Counted from the stretch's first letter, positions 15,940 through 24,540 are shown. The stretch: 32,247 nt of DNA from Bacillota bacterium (GCA_012520355.1 JAAYOK010000233.1:1-32247); one strand, 5' to 3'. Made by a program: numbers and translations. Notes: generated by a model not told the origin, from the sequence alone.

Positions 15940-16704
15940 ATGCATTTTGACATCCTCACGTTGTTTCCGGAGATGTTTTCCGGCCCATTAACGACAAGCA
16001 TTTTGGGTAAGGCCCAGGAAAGCGGACTCGTTTCGGTCGATATCTGGAATATTCGCGATTATGCCCTAGATAAACACAGAATTGTTGATGATACACCCTA
16101 TGGGGGTGGCGCAGGTATGGTGTTGAAGGCTGATGTCTTGGTACGTGCCATTGAATCTGTACGAGGAGACTCGAAAACGCCTGTCATCTACTTGTCTCCC
16201 CAGGGAAAGGTGTTCGATCAACAAATGGCCGCTGAGATCGGGGAATTGCCCCGGGTGATTCTTTTGAGCGGACATTATGAAGAAATTGACGAACGGGTTC
16301 GGAGCCATTGGGTGGATCTTGAACTATCCATTGGTGATTATGTGCTAACAGGTGGCGAGTTGCCAGCCATGGTAGTGGTGGATGCTGTTACGCGGCTACT
16401 CCCAGGTGTCCTCGGTGATGAGAGATCCCACTTGCAGGACTCCTTCCAAGATGGTTTACTCGATCATCCGCACTATACCCGACCTGCTTCATTTCGGGGT
16501 CTTGAGGTACCTGAAGTACTCTTGAGCGGTCATCATGACCATATCCGCCGCTTCCGGCTCAAAGAGTCACTACGCCGTACCATGCTCCGAAGGCCTGATT
16601 TGTTAGAAAAAAAGTCTTTAACCAAGGAAGAACGTCAGCTTCTTAAGGAGCTGGCTACAGAATACTCCGCTGAGGGGAGGGTAAATACCAATGAATCTGA
16701 TTGA
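15940..16704 (+). CDS. trmD: tRNA (guanine-N1-)-methyltransferase TrmD
   Basis: TrmD makes m1G37 in tRNAs, preventing +1 frameshifting. The 254-residue SPOUT enzyme shows the trefoil-knot segments [12 protein letters not shown] (109-120), [13 protein letters not shown] (131-143) and RLLPGVLG (152-159). The SAM/tRNA catalytic region [15 protein letters not shown] (168-182) carries the conserved aspartates. CTGGAGG precedes the ATG. It overlaps the start of rplS by 14 bases, again suggesting coupled translation. Confidence 0.96.
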   Translation: MHFDILTLFPEMFSGPLTTSILGKAQESGLVSVDIWNIRDYALDKHRIVDDTPYGGGAGMVLKADVLVRAIESVRGDSKTPVIYLSPQGKVFDQQMAAEIGELPRVILLSGHYEEIDERVRSHWVDLELSIGDYVLTGGELPAMVVVDAVTRLLPGVLGDERSHLQDSFQDGLLDHPHYTRPASFRGLEVPEVLLSGHHDHIRRFRLKESLRRTMLRRPDLLEKKSLTKEERQLLKELATEYSAEGRVNTNESD

Positions 16705-17035
16705 TGTTATTACACAAGATCAACTTCGCTCTGATCATCCCCAGTTTAATGCTGGTGATACAGTGCGTGTTCACGTCCGTGTTGTAGAAGGCTCCAACGA
16801 GAGAATCCAAATCTTTGAGGGCGTTGTTTTACGGCGGATGGGTGGAGGAATTCAAGAGAACTTCACAGTGCGCAAGATGTCCCAGGGTGTGGGCGTAGAA
16901 AGAACCTGGCCCGTAAATTCACCCCGTATTGAGAAAATTGAGGTCATTCGCCACGGTAAAGTGCGTCGCGCACGTCTATACTATCTCAGAGAACGTTCTG
17001 GCAGAGCTGCCCGTATTAAGGAACGTCGTCGGTAG
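16691..17035 (+). CDS. rplS: 50S ribosomal protein L19
   Basis: A 114-residue L19, located at the subunit interface. The segments [43 protein letters not shown] and [17 protein letters not shown] are family signatures; the length matches the usual 115. The ATG lies inside the trmD end and follows GAGGGGAGGG. A terminator at 17056-17082 ends the transcript here. Confidence 0.97.
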   Translation: MNLIDVITQDQLRSDHPQFNAGDTVRVHVRVVEGSNERIQIFEGVVLRRMGGGIQENFTVRKMSQGVGVERTWPVNSPRIEKIEVIRHGKVRRARLYYLRERSGRAARIKERRR

Positions 17036-17055
17036 TGTGAGGCAGGTGACCCTAA

Positions 17056-17082
17056 GGGGAGTGGTACACACTCCTCTTTTTT
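17056..17082 (+). terminator. Intrinsic terminator after rplS
   Basis: GGGGAGTG (17056-17063) pairs with CACTCCTC (17069-17076, one G-U pair) around a GTACA loop, followed by six T. It ends the ylxM-to-rplS transcript. No clear promoter is seen in the 27 bases before lepB, so partial read-through may feed lepB. Confidence 0.85.
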
Positions 17083-17109
17083 ACATCTGCGTGAAGTGGA
17101 GGAACAGGC

Positions 17110-17673
17110 ATGGCAAAATCCGAAATCAGAGAGTATATTGAAGCATTAATCATCTCAGTGGCCTTAGCCGGGTTCATTATTCTCTTTGTGGCCCAGTCAT
17201 TTCTGGTGGAAGGCAGTTCCATGGAACCATCCTTTCATCACAGACAGAGGTTGTTCGTGGAGAAGATATCGTATCGCTTGAGTGAGCCCAAACGTGGTCA
17301 AGTTGTGGTTTTCCGCTATCCTGGGGATGAACGCCGTAAGTTTATCAAACGGATCATTGGCCTTCCCGGTGATGAGATTGCCATCCAAAATGGCTTTTTA
17401 TATGTCAATGGCTTGCGTTTAGAGGAAGACTACATTAACGGCCCCACCTATGGAACCTATAGTGCACCTACCTATGGACCGGTCTTGGTACCGGAAGGTC
17501 ATTACTTTGTTTTAGGTGATAATCGGCGCAACAGTGATGATAGTAGGTATCCCGACGTTGGTTTTGTACCCAAGAAGAATTTGATCGGTAAGGCGCTTTG
17601 CGTCTATTGGCCACTGAATCAAATCAGGGCGGTTAGCATACCACCTGTTTTTGAAAGGATTGAAAAACGATAA
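17110..17673 (+). CDS. lepB: Signal peptidase I
   Basis: Type I signal peptidase removes signal peptides from exported proteins. The 187-residue Gram-positive-type enzyme has one N-terminal membrane segment (about 11-31), then the serine motif GSSMEPSF with catalytic S37, the lysine motif FIKRIIGLPGD with catalytic K80, and the late box GDNRRNSDDSR. GTGGAGG precedes the ATG. Its stop TAA overlaps the rbgA start by one base. Its neighbours are ribosome-assembly and RNA-processing genes, a frequent arrangement in this group rather than a functional partnership. Confidence 0.95.
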   Translation: MAKSEIREYIEALIISVALAGFIILFVAQSFLVEGSSMEPSFHHRQRLFVEKISYRLSEPKRGQVVVFRYPGDERRKFIKRIIGLPGDEIAIQNGFLYVNGLRLEEDYINGPTYGTYSAPTYGPVLVPEGHYFVLGDNRRNSDDSRYPDVGFVPKKNLIGKALCVYWPLNQIRAVSIPPVFERIEKR

Positions 17674-18479
17674 TGACCATTCAATGGTATCCCGGGCATA
17701 TGACCCGTGCCAAAAGGATGATCAAGGAAGAACTCAAGCTTGTAGACGGTCTATTAGAAGTAGTGGATGCGCGGGTGCCTGAAAGCAGTCGCAATCCTGA
17801 AATCAAAGAACTGACGAACAAGCCTCGTCTCATCGTTTTGAGCAAGACCGATCTGGCCGATCCGCTGCAAACCCAAAAATGGCTGGAGTATTGGAAAGGC
17901 CAAGACGAGAATATTGTGGAGACAGACCTCCTAAAGGGGCAAGGTTTGGGGGAGATTCGAGCTTCGGTGGCTCGGACATTTCCCAACCTAAAGCGCACCC
18001 CCCGTCTTTTGGTGGTGGGGATTCCCAATGTGGGTAAGTCCACGCTCATTAATGGTCTCACCAAGCGAAGGGCTGCTGGGGTCGGGGCCCGACCTGGCGT
18101 CACCAAGGGCAAGCAGTGGCTTTCTGCACCTGGAATGCAACTTTTGGATAGCCCTGGTATCCTGTGGCCCAAGTTCGAAGATCAAGAGGTGGCTCAGCGT
18201 CTGGCGCTGGTGGCCTCCATACGTGATGAGATTTTGGATCTGGTGGAACTGGTCTGGTATCTCATGCAGTTTCTCGCTGAGCACTATCCCACTGCCTTGT
18301 CTGCACGTTTCGGGGAGTTTGACGAAGGAGAGCATCCTTTAGAGGCTATTGGTCGCAGGCGGGGCTGTTTACTTAAGGGTGGCGTTGTGGATTTCAATCA
18401 AGCGGCCAGTACGGTCCTTAAGGACTTTCGCACTGGCAAACTGGGCCGGATCACACTCGATCTCTATTCAAAGGAGTGA
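17673..18479 (+). CDS. rbgA: Ribosome biogenesis GTPase RbgA (YlqF)
   Basis: RbgA is a circularly permuted GTPase required for late 50S assembly. The 268 residues start with the family motif [13 protein letters not shown]. The GTPase motifs occur in permuted order: G4 at about 57-60 as SKTD instead of the usual NKxD, then G1 GIPNVGKS, the G2-like [12 protein letters not shown], and G3 DSPG. A C-terminal RNA-binding helical domain follows. The Asn-to-Ser change in G4 is conservative but unusual and could relax guanine specificity. The gene overlaps lepB by one base and precedes rnhB, as in B. subtilis (ylqF-rnhB). Confidence 0.95.
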   Translation: MTIQWYPGHMTRAKRMIKEELKLVDGLLEVVDARVPESSRNPEIKELTNKPRLIVLSKTDLADPLQTQKWLEYWKGQDENIVETDLLKGQGLGEIRASVARTFPNLKRTPRLLVVGIPNVGKSTLINGLTKRRAAGVGARPGVTKGKQWLSAPGMQLLDSPGILWPKFEDQEVAQRLALVASIRDEILDLVELVWYLMQFLAEHYPTALSARFGEFDEGEHPLEAIGRRRGCLLKGGVVDFNQAASTVLKDFRTGKLGRITLDLYSKE

Positions 18480-18485
18480 ATACAG

Positions 18486-19079
18486 ATGAGGACGATAGAA
18501 ACCCATCTCCAGGCGATTTTTGGGCAAAGAGTCGTCGGTGTGGACGAGGCAGGACGTGGGCCTTTAGCCGGTCCGGTTGTGGCTGCCGCGGTCCAGATCT
18601 TACCAGATCGCTTTTCGTCGGAAATTCGTGACTCGAAACGCCTATCCCCTAAGAAACGGGAGCTTGCTTACGAAGAATTATTGCGTACCTGCCAGGTAGG
18701 GGTGGGTCTAGCTACTGTGGAGGAAATTGATCAACTTAATATTCTCCAGGCCACGTTTTTGGCCATGCGCAGGGCCTTGGACAATCTACCTGAACCGCCT
18801 CAGTTTTGCTTAGTGGACGGAAATTTAGAGATTCCAGATTTACCCTGGCCGCAGCGGGCCATCGTCGGTGGTGATGATTTGTCCATTTCCATCGCTGCTG
18901 CCAGTATTGTGGCCAAAGTGGAGCGGGATAGAATCATGGTTGCCTATGATGAAATCTATCCTTCATACAATTTTGGACAGAATAAGGGATATGCTACAAA
19001 AGACCATCGCCAGCGGATCGAAACCTATGGTCGTTGCCCTTTGCATCGGGGTTCCTTTCGGTGTGCAGGTGATCTATGA
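18486..19079 (+). CDS. rnhB: Ribonuclease HII
   Basis: RNase HII removes ribonucleotides and RNA from RNA-DNA hybrids. The 197-residue protein has the catalytic D20-E21 in [15 protein letters not shown]111 in LVDGN, and D130 in the [17 protein letters not shown] segment. AAGGAGTG lies before the ATG. The stop overlaps the yraN start (ATGA). Type 2 (HII) rather than HIII is indicated by the DEAGRG motif and short length. Confidence 0.95.
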   Translation: MRTIETHLQAIFGQRVVGVDEAGRGPLAGPVVAAAVQILPDRFSSEIRDSKRLSPKKRELAYEELLRTCQVGVGLATVEEIDQLNILQATFLAMRRALDNLPEPPQFCLVDGNLEIPDLPWPQRAIVGGDDLSISIAAASIVAKVERDRIMVAYDEIYPSYNFGQNKGYATKDHRQRIETYGRCPLHRGSFRCAGDL

Positions 19080-19417
19080 GCATGAATCTCGGTGAGAGGT
19101 TGGCCCGGGAATACTTAGTTGCACAGGGCCTGGAGTTTATTACTGCCAATTTTCGCCTGCGACTGGGCGAAATTGATTTGATCATGCGTGATGGTGAGTT
19201 TCTAGTTTTTGTAGAGGTAAAATATCGTACCTCGGATCGATATGGTACGAGCGTGGAGCAGGTAACCCCAGCCAAGAGACGAAAGATCAAATTGGTGGCC
19301 CAAGCCTACCTACAGCGGTATCCCGCTTTAGGGGCCTTTGTGCGCTTTGATGTGTTGGGGATCAGTCCTGCTGAGACTGGTTATAGATTTAACTGGGTGA
19401 AGGGAGCTTTTGAATGA
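19076..19417 (+). CDS. yraN: UPF0102 family protein YraN
   Basis: A 113-residue protein of the UPF0102/YraN family, which has a restriction-endonuclease-like fold and often follows rnhB. The hallmark residues are present: GERLAREYL near the N-terminus, then the LGEIDLIMRDG and FVEVKYR segments, equivalent to the E/D...ExK nuclease core. Cellular function is not established. It overlaps rnhB and dacF through ATGA junctions, so the three are translationally linked. Confidence 0.9.
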   Translation: MSMNLGERLAREYLVAQGLEFITANFRLRLGEIDLIMRDGEFLVFVEVKYRTSDRYGTSVEQVTPAKRRKIKLVAQAYLQRYPALGAFVRFDVLGISPAETGYRFNWVKGAFE

Positions 19418-20574
19418 GACGCAAATGTATTGGCCTTATACTTTTTATGCTTATTTTAACCACGTTTTCCTACACAACCCTTGCTCAACAGACACTGCCT
19501 TTTGAGTTACAGGCAAGCTCCGCTGTGCTTTTGGACTATGAGTCGGGGCAGATCTTGTTTTCCCAAAATGGCAAGGATGAGCATGTACCAGCAAGCCTTG
19601 TGAAGATTATGACCATGTATGTAGCTATGGATGAGATCAAGGGGGGGCGCATGAGCGCCCAGGATACAACCAGGGTGAGTGAACGGGCTTGGCGAATGAC
19701 GGGCTCAAAGATGTTCTTAGAGCCGGGCGAAGTTGTAACCATTGACCAACTCCTCAGTGGAATCGCCGTTGTCTCTGGCAATGATGCCTGCGTTGCGTTA
19801 GCGGAAGCTATCTCTGGAAGTGAAGATGTGTTCGTGGGGCGGATGAATGATAAGGCTCGCCAGCTCGGATTGAACCTGAGCTTTGTGGATGTCCACGGGC
19901 TGTCCCCAGACAACAAGATTACGGCGGAAGATATTGCTATCTTAGTCTATTATTATTTAAAGGACCATCCTGGCGTGATTGACTATCACAAACAGCAGTC
20001 ATTTTCCTATCAACCTCGATCAAGTTCAAACCCCATTGTGCAAAGCAATCGAAATGGACTTTTGCGGTCCTTTGAAGGAGCCGATGGACTGAAGACAGGA
20101 CATCTGCAAGTAGCGGGCTTCAATTTAGTGGGGACGGCGGTACAAAACAACAGACGAATGATCGGCGTAGTCTTAGGCGCGTCCAGCGAGTCGAGGCGAG
20201 AGCAGGAAATGACCACTCTGCTTAATTATGGTTATCGCAATTTTGACCTCGTAAACATCTCCCGCCTTCTCCAAGACAAGACAACGAAGGTCTTTAAAGG
20301 GAGACAGACCGAGGTGGGTTTGGCTGTGGCTACTCCCATCATCTCCGTGCCCAAGGGCAACGAGAAGAGCGTTAGCGTAGGAATTCAGACGAAGGAAGTG
20401 GAGGCGCCTGTGCAAGCAGGGAGCCAAGTTGGTGTGCTCAGTATCTATGTCGAAGGCGAGCTGAACAAGGAAGTTCCCCTCCTTGCAGCCCAAGATGTTG
20501 CCCGCGGTAGCTGGTATCAAGTCTTATGGCAGAGTATCAAACGCTTTTTCCAAGATCTGATCCGTACAAAATAA
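19414..20574 (+). CDS. D-alanyl-D-alanine carboxypeptidase (DacF/PBP5 family)
   Basis: A penicillin-binding carboxypeptidase that trims the terminal D-alanine of peptidoglycan stem peptides. The 386 residues begin with a signal peptide (about 1-25). Active-site motifs are S61-x-x-K64 in ASLVKIM, S121-G-N in VVSGNDACVALAE and K227-T-G in DGLKTGHL. A C-terminal beta-domain (about 280-360) and a terminal amphipathic helix (WQSIKRFFQDLIRTK) that probably anchors it to the outer membrane face follow. I do not assign dacA, dacB or dacF specifically: the spoIIA genes that neighbour dacF in Bacillus are not here. The start overlaps yraN, and a terminator follows. Confidence 0.9.
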   Translation: MRRKCIGLILFMLILTTFSYTTLAQQTLPFELQASSAVLLDYESGQILFSQNGKDEHVPASLVKIMTMYVAMDEIKGGRMSAQDTTRVSERAWRMTGSKMFLEPGEVVTIDQLLSGIAVVSGNDACVALAEAISGSEDVFVGRMNDKARQLGLNLSFVDVHGLSPDNKITAEDIAILVYYYLKDHPGVIDYHKQQSFSYQPRSSSNPIVQSNRNGLLRSFEGADGLKTGHLQVAGFNLVGTAVQNNRRMIGVVLGASSESRREQEMTTLLNYGYRNFDLVNISRLLQDKTTKVFKGRQTEVGLAVATPIISVPKGNEKSVSVGIQTKEVEAPVQAGSQVGVLSIYVEGELNKEVPLLAAQDVARGSWYQVLWQSIKRFFQDLIRTK

Positions 20575-20587
20575 TTTGCGAGCTACG

Positions 20588-20621
20588 AAAAAAGCCTCGC
20601 TATGAACGCGAGTCTTTTTTT
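20588..20621 (+). terminator. Intrinsic terminator after the D-Ala-D-Ala carboxypeptidase gene
   Basis: CTCGC pairs with GCGAG around a TATGAAC loop, the stem is extended by A-T pairs across one C-T mismatch, and seven T follow (20615-20621). It ends the lepB-to-carboxypeptidase unit. The next 94 bases to 20715 contain only a ribosome binding site and no clear promoter. Confidence 0.8.
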
Positions 20622-20715
20622 ATGCAGAAGAATTTCCGGGAATACAAGGAATTGCCGTTTTTTCGTAGAAAATAGTAGCGAAAACGATGGAATAAGTAAT
20701 GAGAGGGTGAGCTTT

Positions 20716-21207
20716 ATGCAGCCACTTGTCTTGGACGATTTGTACAAGAAAATATTAGCATATTTGCAACAAGAGGGTAGGATGACTTTTGTGACCTTGG
20801 CCGCCTATTTGGGGGTTTCCGAAGGTACCATACGTAAGCGTGTAAAGCGTTTAGAAGACAATGGTGTCATGAAAACGATGGGAGTGACCGACCCTTTACA
20901 AATGGGCCTCGATACTGTTGCCTTTATCTGGTTTAAGGTAGACCGTCACTACATGGACTCAGTCATTGCGTCCCTTAGTGCGCTGGATGTATTACGTTAC
21001 CTCGTGGTAACAACCGGTGGGCATGATCTGGTAGCCATGGTTGTCTTGCCAAATCGAACAAAATTGGTGGCTTTGCTCAATGACGAGTTTGCTAACATTG
21101 AAGGTATCATTAGTACTGAGACCTCCATTGTTCTGCAAATTCATAAGCAAATCTATGATTGGGCTCCCTTCGGCCATTATATCGAAAAGGATGGTGTGCA
21201 GGGATGA
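20716..21207 (+). CDS. Lrp/AsnC family regulator, first of a tandem pair
   Basis: A 163-residue Lrp/AsnC-type transcriptional regulator. The N-terminal helix-turn-helix covers about 8-55 (MTFVTLAAYLGVSEGTIRKR), followed by the RAM ligand-binding domain at about 65-145, with TTGGHDLVAMVV in place of the family's TG-x-x-D loop. I start it at ATG 20716, preceded by GAGAGGGTGAG; the frame is open to 20602 but that lies inside the terminator. The next gene, clearly a paralogue, overlaps it by four bases (ATGA), so the two may act as a heteromer. Effector and targets are not evident; neither neighbouring operon is an amino-acid pathway. Confidence 0.85.
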   Translation: MQPLVLDDLYKKILAYLQQEGRMTFVTLAAYLGVSEGTIRKRVKRLEDNGVMKTMGVTDPLQMGLDTVAFIWFKVDRHYMDSVIASLSALDVLRYLVVTTGGHDLVAMVVLPNRTKLVALLNDEFANIEGIISTETSIVLQIHKQIYDWAPFGHYIEKDGVQG

Positions 21208-21680
21208 CAGGATTTGTCTTAGATCAATTTGATCGGGATATTATTCGCCTGCTTCAGCAGGATGGACGTATGCCTTTTCTGGCCATTGCCCACGAACTGG
21301 GTTTGGCAGAAGGAACGGTGAGGCGCCGGGTAGGCAAACTTATGGATGAGGGTCTACTCCGGATCGTCGGCATTGCCAGTCCTTTTAAGGTGGGTTTGCA
21401 GACTGTGGCCATTGTGGGCCTCAAAGTAGACCGGGGGAAACTCCAACCTATTGCTGAAGAGCTCAGCTCTATGACTGAAGTTCGTTACGTTGCCTTATCA
21501 ACGGGAAACTATGATCTAGTGATCGAGGTTGTGGTGGCCAGCAATGATGAGCTTCTTACCTTCTTGGTGGATCGCTTGCGGGAAATCCCAGGCATCAATA
21601 ATACTGGAACCTCCGTTGTACTGAAAGTGGCCAAGGAAGATCTCGCCTGGGATTCTGATCAGATGAATACATCGCTATAG
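21204..21680 (+). CDS. Lrp/AsnC family regulator, second of a tandem pair
   Basis: A 158-residue paralogue of the preceding regulator, with the same layout: helix-turn-helix at about 8-55 (MPFLAIAHELGLAEGTVRRRV) and a RAM domain at about 62-145 with LSTGNYDLVIEVV. This loop is closer to the Lrp consensus than in the first copy. The ATG at 21204 overlaps the upstream stop. Its 3' end overlaps the 3' end of convergent comM by 22 bases. The pair looks like an old tandem duplication, since the two proteins are similar in plan but diverged in most positions. Confidence 0.85.
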   Translation: MTGFVLDQFDRDIIRLLQQDGRMPFLAIAHELGLAEGTVRRRVGKLMDEGLLRIVGIASPFKVGLQTVAIVGLKVDRGKLQPIAEELSSMTEVRYVALSTGNYDLVIEVVVASNDELLTFLVDRLREIPGINNTGTSVVLKVAKEDLAWDSDQMNTSL

Positions 21681-23098
21681 CTTTCAAATCGGTATTGGAG
21701 AGCTTCACCCATGTGCACAGGGCTAACTATGCTCTCTCCTTCGAGGCTGGCAATGGTGCTTGCGAGCCTCTTTGTGTTCTCAAAGCCCCGCACCGAAAGC
21801 CCGAGCCTTTTTTGGGCTTGGTGCAGAAAATCCAGCGCCTCTGGGCTGATACTCCCAGCGTTTGCCTTTTGTCCCTTGGTTCCATTGGTCTTCCTCTGGG
21901 GCCAGGGGATTGTTTTTTGACGGAGTTCCGCCTCTGAGAGGGGGCTGAGGTAGGTAAACATTTCAAATCGGTCCAATAGAGGCCCCCTCAGCTTTCTGCG
22001 ATACCTACTTAGGTCTCTGCCTGTGCAAGTACAAGTCCGAATTGAACTTCCCAGATAACCGCAGGGACAGGGGTTTGCTGTCGCTATCAACCAATAATCG
22101 GCTGGATAGGTTAAGACATGCTCTGCTCGGGAGATTTGGACCTCTTTTCGGTCCAGTGTCTCCCGGAGGCCTTGGAGAGCCGCCTGATTGAACTCTGGAA
22201 ATTCATCCAGGAGTAAGATGCCACAATGGGCTAAGGTGATTTCCCCAGGCCTTCCGTTCTTCCCTCCAATTAGCGCGGCCTGAGAAATGCTATGGTGAGG
22301 AACGCGCAAGGGACGTTCAACCAAGGGAGTAGCCTTACTCGTTAGGAGGCCCGCCACTTCATGGATCGTATTGATGATGAGAATCTCGGCCTGGGTGGGC
22401 GGGGGCAAGAGGTGGCGGGCATTGGTTGCCAAAAGTGTCTTGCCGACACCAGGAGGACCTAAAAGCATAATGTGATGCCGACCATGGGCAGCTAGTTCCA
22501 GGGCTCGTTTGGCCTGGGCTTGCCCCTTAATTTCCGGGGGCGAACAGACGGAAGGAACTCGAGCTTGAGGAGGGGATGCCTTAGGAGGCTCCCGCCTGCC
22601 TAATAAGACCTCTAATAGGTCATGGAGAGAAGAAACGAGCAAATAACGCGTATCAGCCACCAAGGCAATCTCTCCCTGATTATCCAGGGGAAGTACAAGT
22701 TGGCAATTCCGGCTTCTGGCCAAGTCTGCTAAGCTCAAAACCCCATTGACTCGCTTCAATTTGCCACTTAAAGATAGTTCCCCCACGAAAATTGTTTGTT
22801 CAAAAGACCGCGGCGAGAGTACCCCTTGGTGAGCGAGGATGCCTAGGGCAATGGGTAGATCAAAAAGAGAACCATCTTTCCGATAATGGGCAGGCGCTAA
22901 GTTGACGATCACCTTCTGAGAGGGGAACTTAAAGCCCGAGTTCCGGAGGGCGGACCGGACTCTCTCCCGGCTCTCCCGCACAGTCTTACTGGGTAAGCCA
23001 ACTATTTCGAACCCTGGCAGACCCGGCCGTACATCTACTTCCACATCAATGGGAAGTCCCTCTATTCCTGCTACTACCCCACTTTGAACCACAATCAT
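21659..23098 (-). CDS. comM: YifB/ComM family Mg-chelatase-like AAA+ ATPase
   Basis: ComM is an AAA+ helicase that promotes branch migration during natural transformation in Gram-negative species; in Bacillota the role is presumed similar. The 479 residues (ATG at 23098, after AAGGGGGT) contain an N-terminal ChlI-like domain (1-165, with GLPSKTVRESRERVRSA), Walker A GPPGVGKT (214-221), Walker B ILLLDEFPEF with DE at 298-299, and a cysteine cluster NPCPCGYLG...CTCT. A C-terminal Mg-chelatase helical domain follows. It is slightly shorter than the usual 500 residues. It is divergent from the zinc-ribbon/dprA genes and overlaps the second Lrp gene at its end. Confidence 0.92.
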   Translation of the reverse strand: MIVVQSGVVAGIEGLPIDVEVDVRPGLPGFEIVGLPSKTVRESRERVRSALRNSGFKFPSQKVIVNLAPAHYRKDGSLFDLPIALGILAHQGVLSPRSFEQTIFVGELSLSGKLKRVNGVLSLADLARSRNCQLVLPLDNQGEIALVADTRYLLVSSLHDLLEVLLGRREPPKASPPQARVPSVCSPPEIKGQAQAKRALELAAHGRHHIMLLGPPGVGKTLLATNARHLLPPPTQAEILIINTIHEVAGLLTSKATPLVERPLRVPHHSISQAALIGGKNGRPGEITLAHCGILLLDEFPEFNQAALQGLRETLDRKEVQISRAEHVLTYPADYWLIATANPCPCGYLGSSIRTCTCTGRDLSRYRRKLRGPLLDRFEMFTYLSPLSEAELRQKTIPWPQRKTNGTKGQKANAGSISPEALDFLHQAQKRLGLSVRGFENTKRLASTIASLEGESIVSPVHMGEALQYRFESYSDVFI

Positions 23099-23110
23099 TG
23101 CAATACCCCC

Positions 23111-23140
23111 TTGACACAATAATCAGAATATTGATATATT
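23111..23140 (+). promoter_or_regulatory. Forward promoter for the zinc-ribbon/dprA genes
   Basis: TTGACA (23111-23116) and TATATT (23135-23140) with an 18-base spacer face the zinc-ribbon gene. The predicted start near 23147 gives a leader of about 75 bases. Confidence 0.55.
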
Positions 23141-23154
23141 TGACATAGCTCCAA
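23125..23154 (-). promoter_or_regulatory. Candidate reverse promoter for comM
   Basis: On the minus strand TTGGAG (complement of 23149-23154) and TATTCT (complement of 23125-23130) are 18 bases apart, leading into comM. It physically overlaps the forward promoter, so the two would compete for polymerase. Confidence 0.4.
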
Positions 23155-23220
23155 AATTTCCTCCTCAACATAGGACAAACCCTTCCACGGCATGCTAAGA
23201 AAAAAGTGAGGAGGGCGTTC

Positions 23221-23457
23221 ATGCCTTTTGATGTAGGTTCTACAAGGATCTTCCACTGCCCGGCCTGTGATGTGGACACTCCACATACCATTAAGACAAG
23301 TCGGGGCGATATGTACGGCATCGTGTGCACCAATTGCCACGGTGGAGCCATTGTCAGTGCCCTCGATCTGCGGATTTACCAATTACGATGGGAGGAAGAA
23401 CTGCAGGCCATCTTGGATAGTTTAGTGGAACATCCGCTTCAAGATGATGACAGATAG
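23221..23457 (+). CDS. Small zinc-ribbon protein of unknown function
   Basis: I do not recognise a family for this 78-residue protein. It has a clear zinc ribbon: C13-x-x-C16 and C36-x-x-C39 separated by 19 residues (FHCPACDVDTPHTIK, GIVCTNCHG). An amphipathic, Leu/Glu-rich C-terminal helix (about 48-72) follows. The ATG at 23221 lies after GAGGAGGG; a GTG at 23206 in frame is less likely. It is 11 bases upstream of dprA and divergent from comM, so it may be cotranscribed with dprA. Zinc ribbons of this type bind nucleic acid or protein, but no function can be assigned. Confidence 0.75.
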   Translation: MPFDVGSTRIFHCPACDVDTPHTIKTSRGDMYGIVCTNCHGGAIVSALDLRIYQLRWEEELQAILDSLVEHPLQDDDR

Positions 23458-23468
23458 GAGGTCTGTAG

Positions 23469-24491
23469 ATGTCATGGACTCAGCGGCAGTATTTGATTGC
23501 CTTCAATATGATGCCTGGAATTGGTGGGCGGCGTCTCTTGGCGATCAAAGAACATTTTGGGGGCCTAGACAGGGCTTGGCATGCTTCCCAGGATAAGTTG
23601 CTGGAGGTGCCAGGGATTGGACCAAAAACGGCTGACCTGTTTGGTTCCCTTCGTTCCTCGATTTCGCCAGCTAAAGAAGAAAAGTGGGCTGAGGCGCTCG
23701 GAGCAAGGATTCTTACCTTACACGATGATTCATATCCCCAGTACCTCAAGAGGTTAGCGGTCCCTCCCCCTGTCCTTTACGTGCGTGGACAATTACCCCT
23801 TGAGCCAGGAATCGCTGTAGTTGGCACCCGAAAACCTTCTCGCATCGGTATCGCACAGGCGAAACAGTTTAGCTCTTACTTAGCTGCCAAGGCGGTTCCC
23901 GTCATTAGTGGACTAGCCCGGGGTATCGATTATGCAAGTCATGCCGAGACGCTTGAGTCCGGGGGAGTTACAATCGCGGTCCTAGGTAGTAACTTGGCTA
24001 AACTATATCCACCTGAACATCGCGTGTTAGCCCAGGCAATTGGGGAAAAGGGTGCCCTAGTTACAGAGTTCTCCAGTCGCTGCCCGACTGTGCCTGGCAA
24101 TTTTCCTAGGCGTAATCGGATTATTGCAGGTCTTTCAAAAGGAGTCTTGGTGGTACAGGCCGGAAGGAACTCCGGAGCGCTCCACACGGCCGATTGGGCC
24201 TTGGATTTGGGAATTGATGTTTGGGCGATTCCAGGTGAGATTAGCGATCCATTGCGACACGGAACCCATGGGCTTATCAAGCAAGGAGCGGCGTTGGTCA
24301 CTGACCCCGAGGAATTACTCTCAAAAGATACATCCCGGGCAAAGGTTGGGTCAAGCGCAAATCCCTCCCTAGCCGAACTCTATGATGCTGGTTATGGTCC
24401 TAATGAAATTGCTGCTACACTTGCTCGGTCCATTAAGGAAGTACTGGCGGAAATCTCCCTCTTGCAGGTGGAAAGAGGCTTACGAATGTAA
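23469..24491 (+). CDS. dprA: DNA-processing protein DprA
   Basis: DprA protects incoming single-stranded DNA and loads RecA during transformation. The 340 residues contain an N-terminal helix-hairpin-helix (about 15-65, PGIGGRRLL and VPGIGPKTA), the Rossmann-like core from about 80 to 285 with VVGTRKPSRIG, ISGLARGIDYASH and FPRRNRIIAGLSKGVLVVQAG, and a C-terminal winged-helix region (about 300-340). AGGAGG precedes the ATG. Upstream are a zinc-ribbon gene and divergent comM; downstream are a smg-like gene and topA, which recalls the smf-smg-topA-type order of proteobacteria. Confidence 0.95.
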   Translation: MSWTQRQYLIAFNMMPGIGGRRLLAIKEHFGGLDRAWHASQDKLLEVPGIGPKTADLFGSLRSSISPAKEEKWAEALGARILTLHDDSYPQYLKRLAVPPPVLYVRGQLPLEPGIAVVGTRKPSRIGIAQAKQFSSYLAAKAVPVISGLARGIDYASHAETLESGGVTIAVLGSNLAKLYPPEHRVLAQAIGEKGALVTEFSSRCPTVPGNFPRRNRIIAGLSKGVLVVQAGRNSGALHTADWALDLGIDVWAIPGEISDPLRHGTHGLIKQGAALVTDPEELLSKDTSRAKVGSSANPSLAELYDAGYGPNEIAATLARSIKEVLAEISLLQVERGLRM

Positions 24492-24511
24492 AGAAGGTTT
24501 GGTGGCCTGAC

Positions 24512-24540
24512 TTGCATAATATCTGCAAAGCCTCTATAAT
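24512..24540 (+). promoter_or_regulatory. SigA-type promoter of the smg-topA-hslU gene group
   Basis: TTGCAT (24512-24517) and a perfect TATAAT (24535-24540) are spaced by 17 bases. The predicted start near 24547 is about 27 bases before the GTG of the smg-like gene. No other good promoter is seen up to the terminator at 31373. Confidence 0.75.

Noticed and set aside
20716-21680. Tandem Lrp-like genes as a siroheme decarboxylase pair (AhbA/AhbB)
   Set aside because: They keep ordinary helix-turn-helix and RAM features, lack the AhbA/B pattern I would expect, and no heme genes are nearby.
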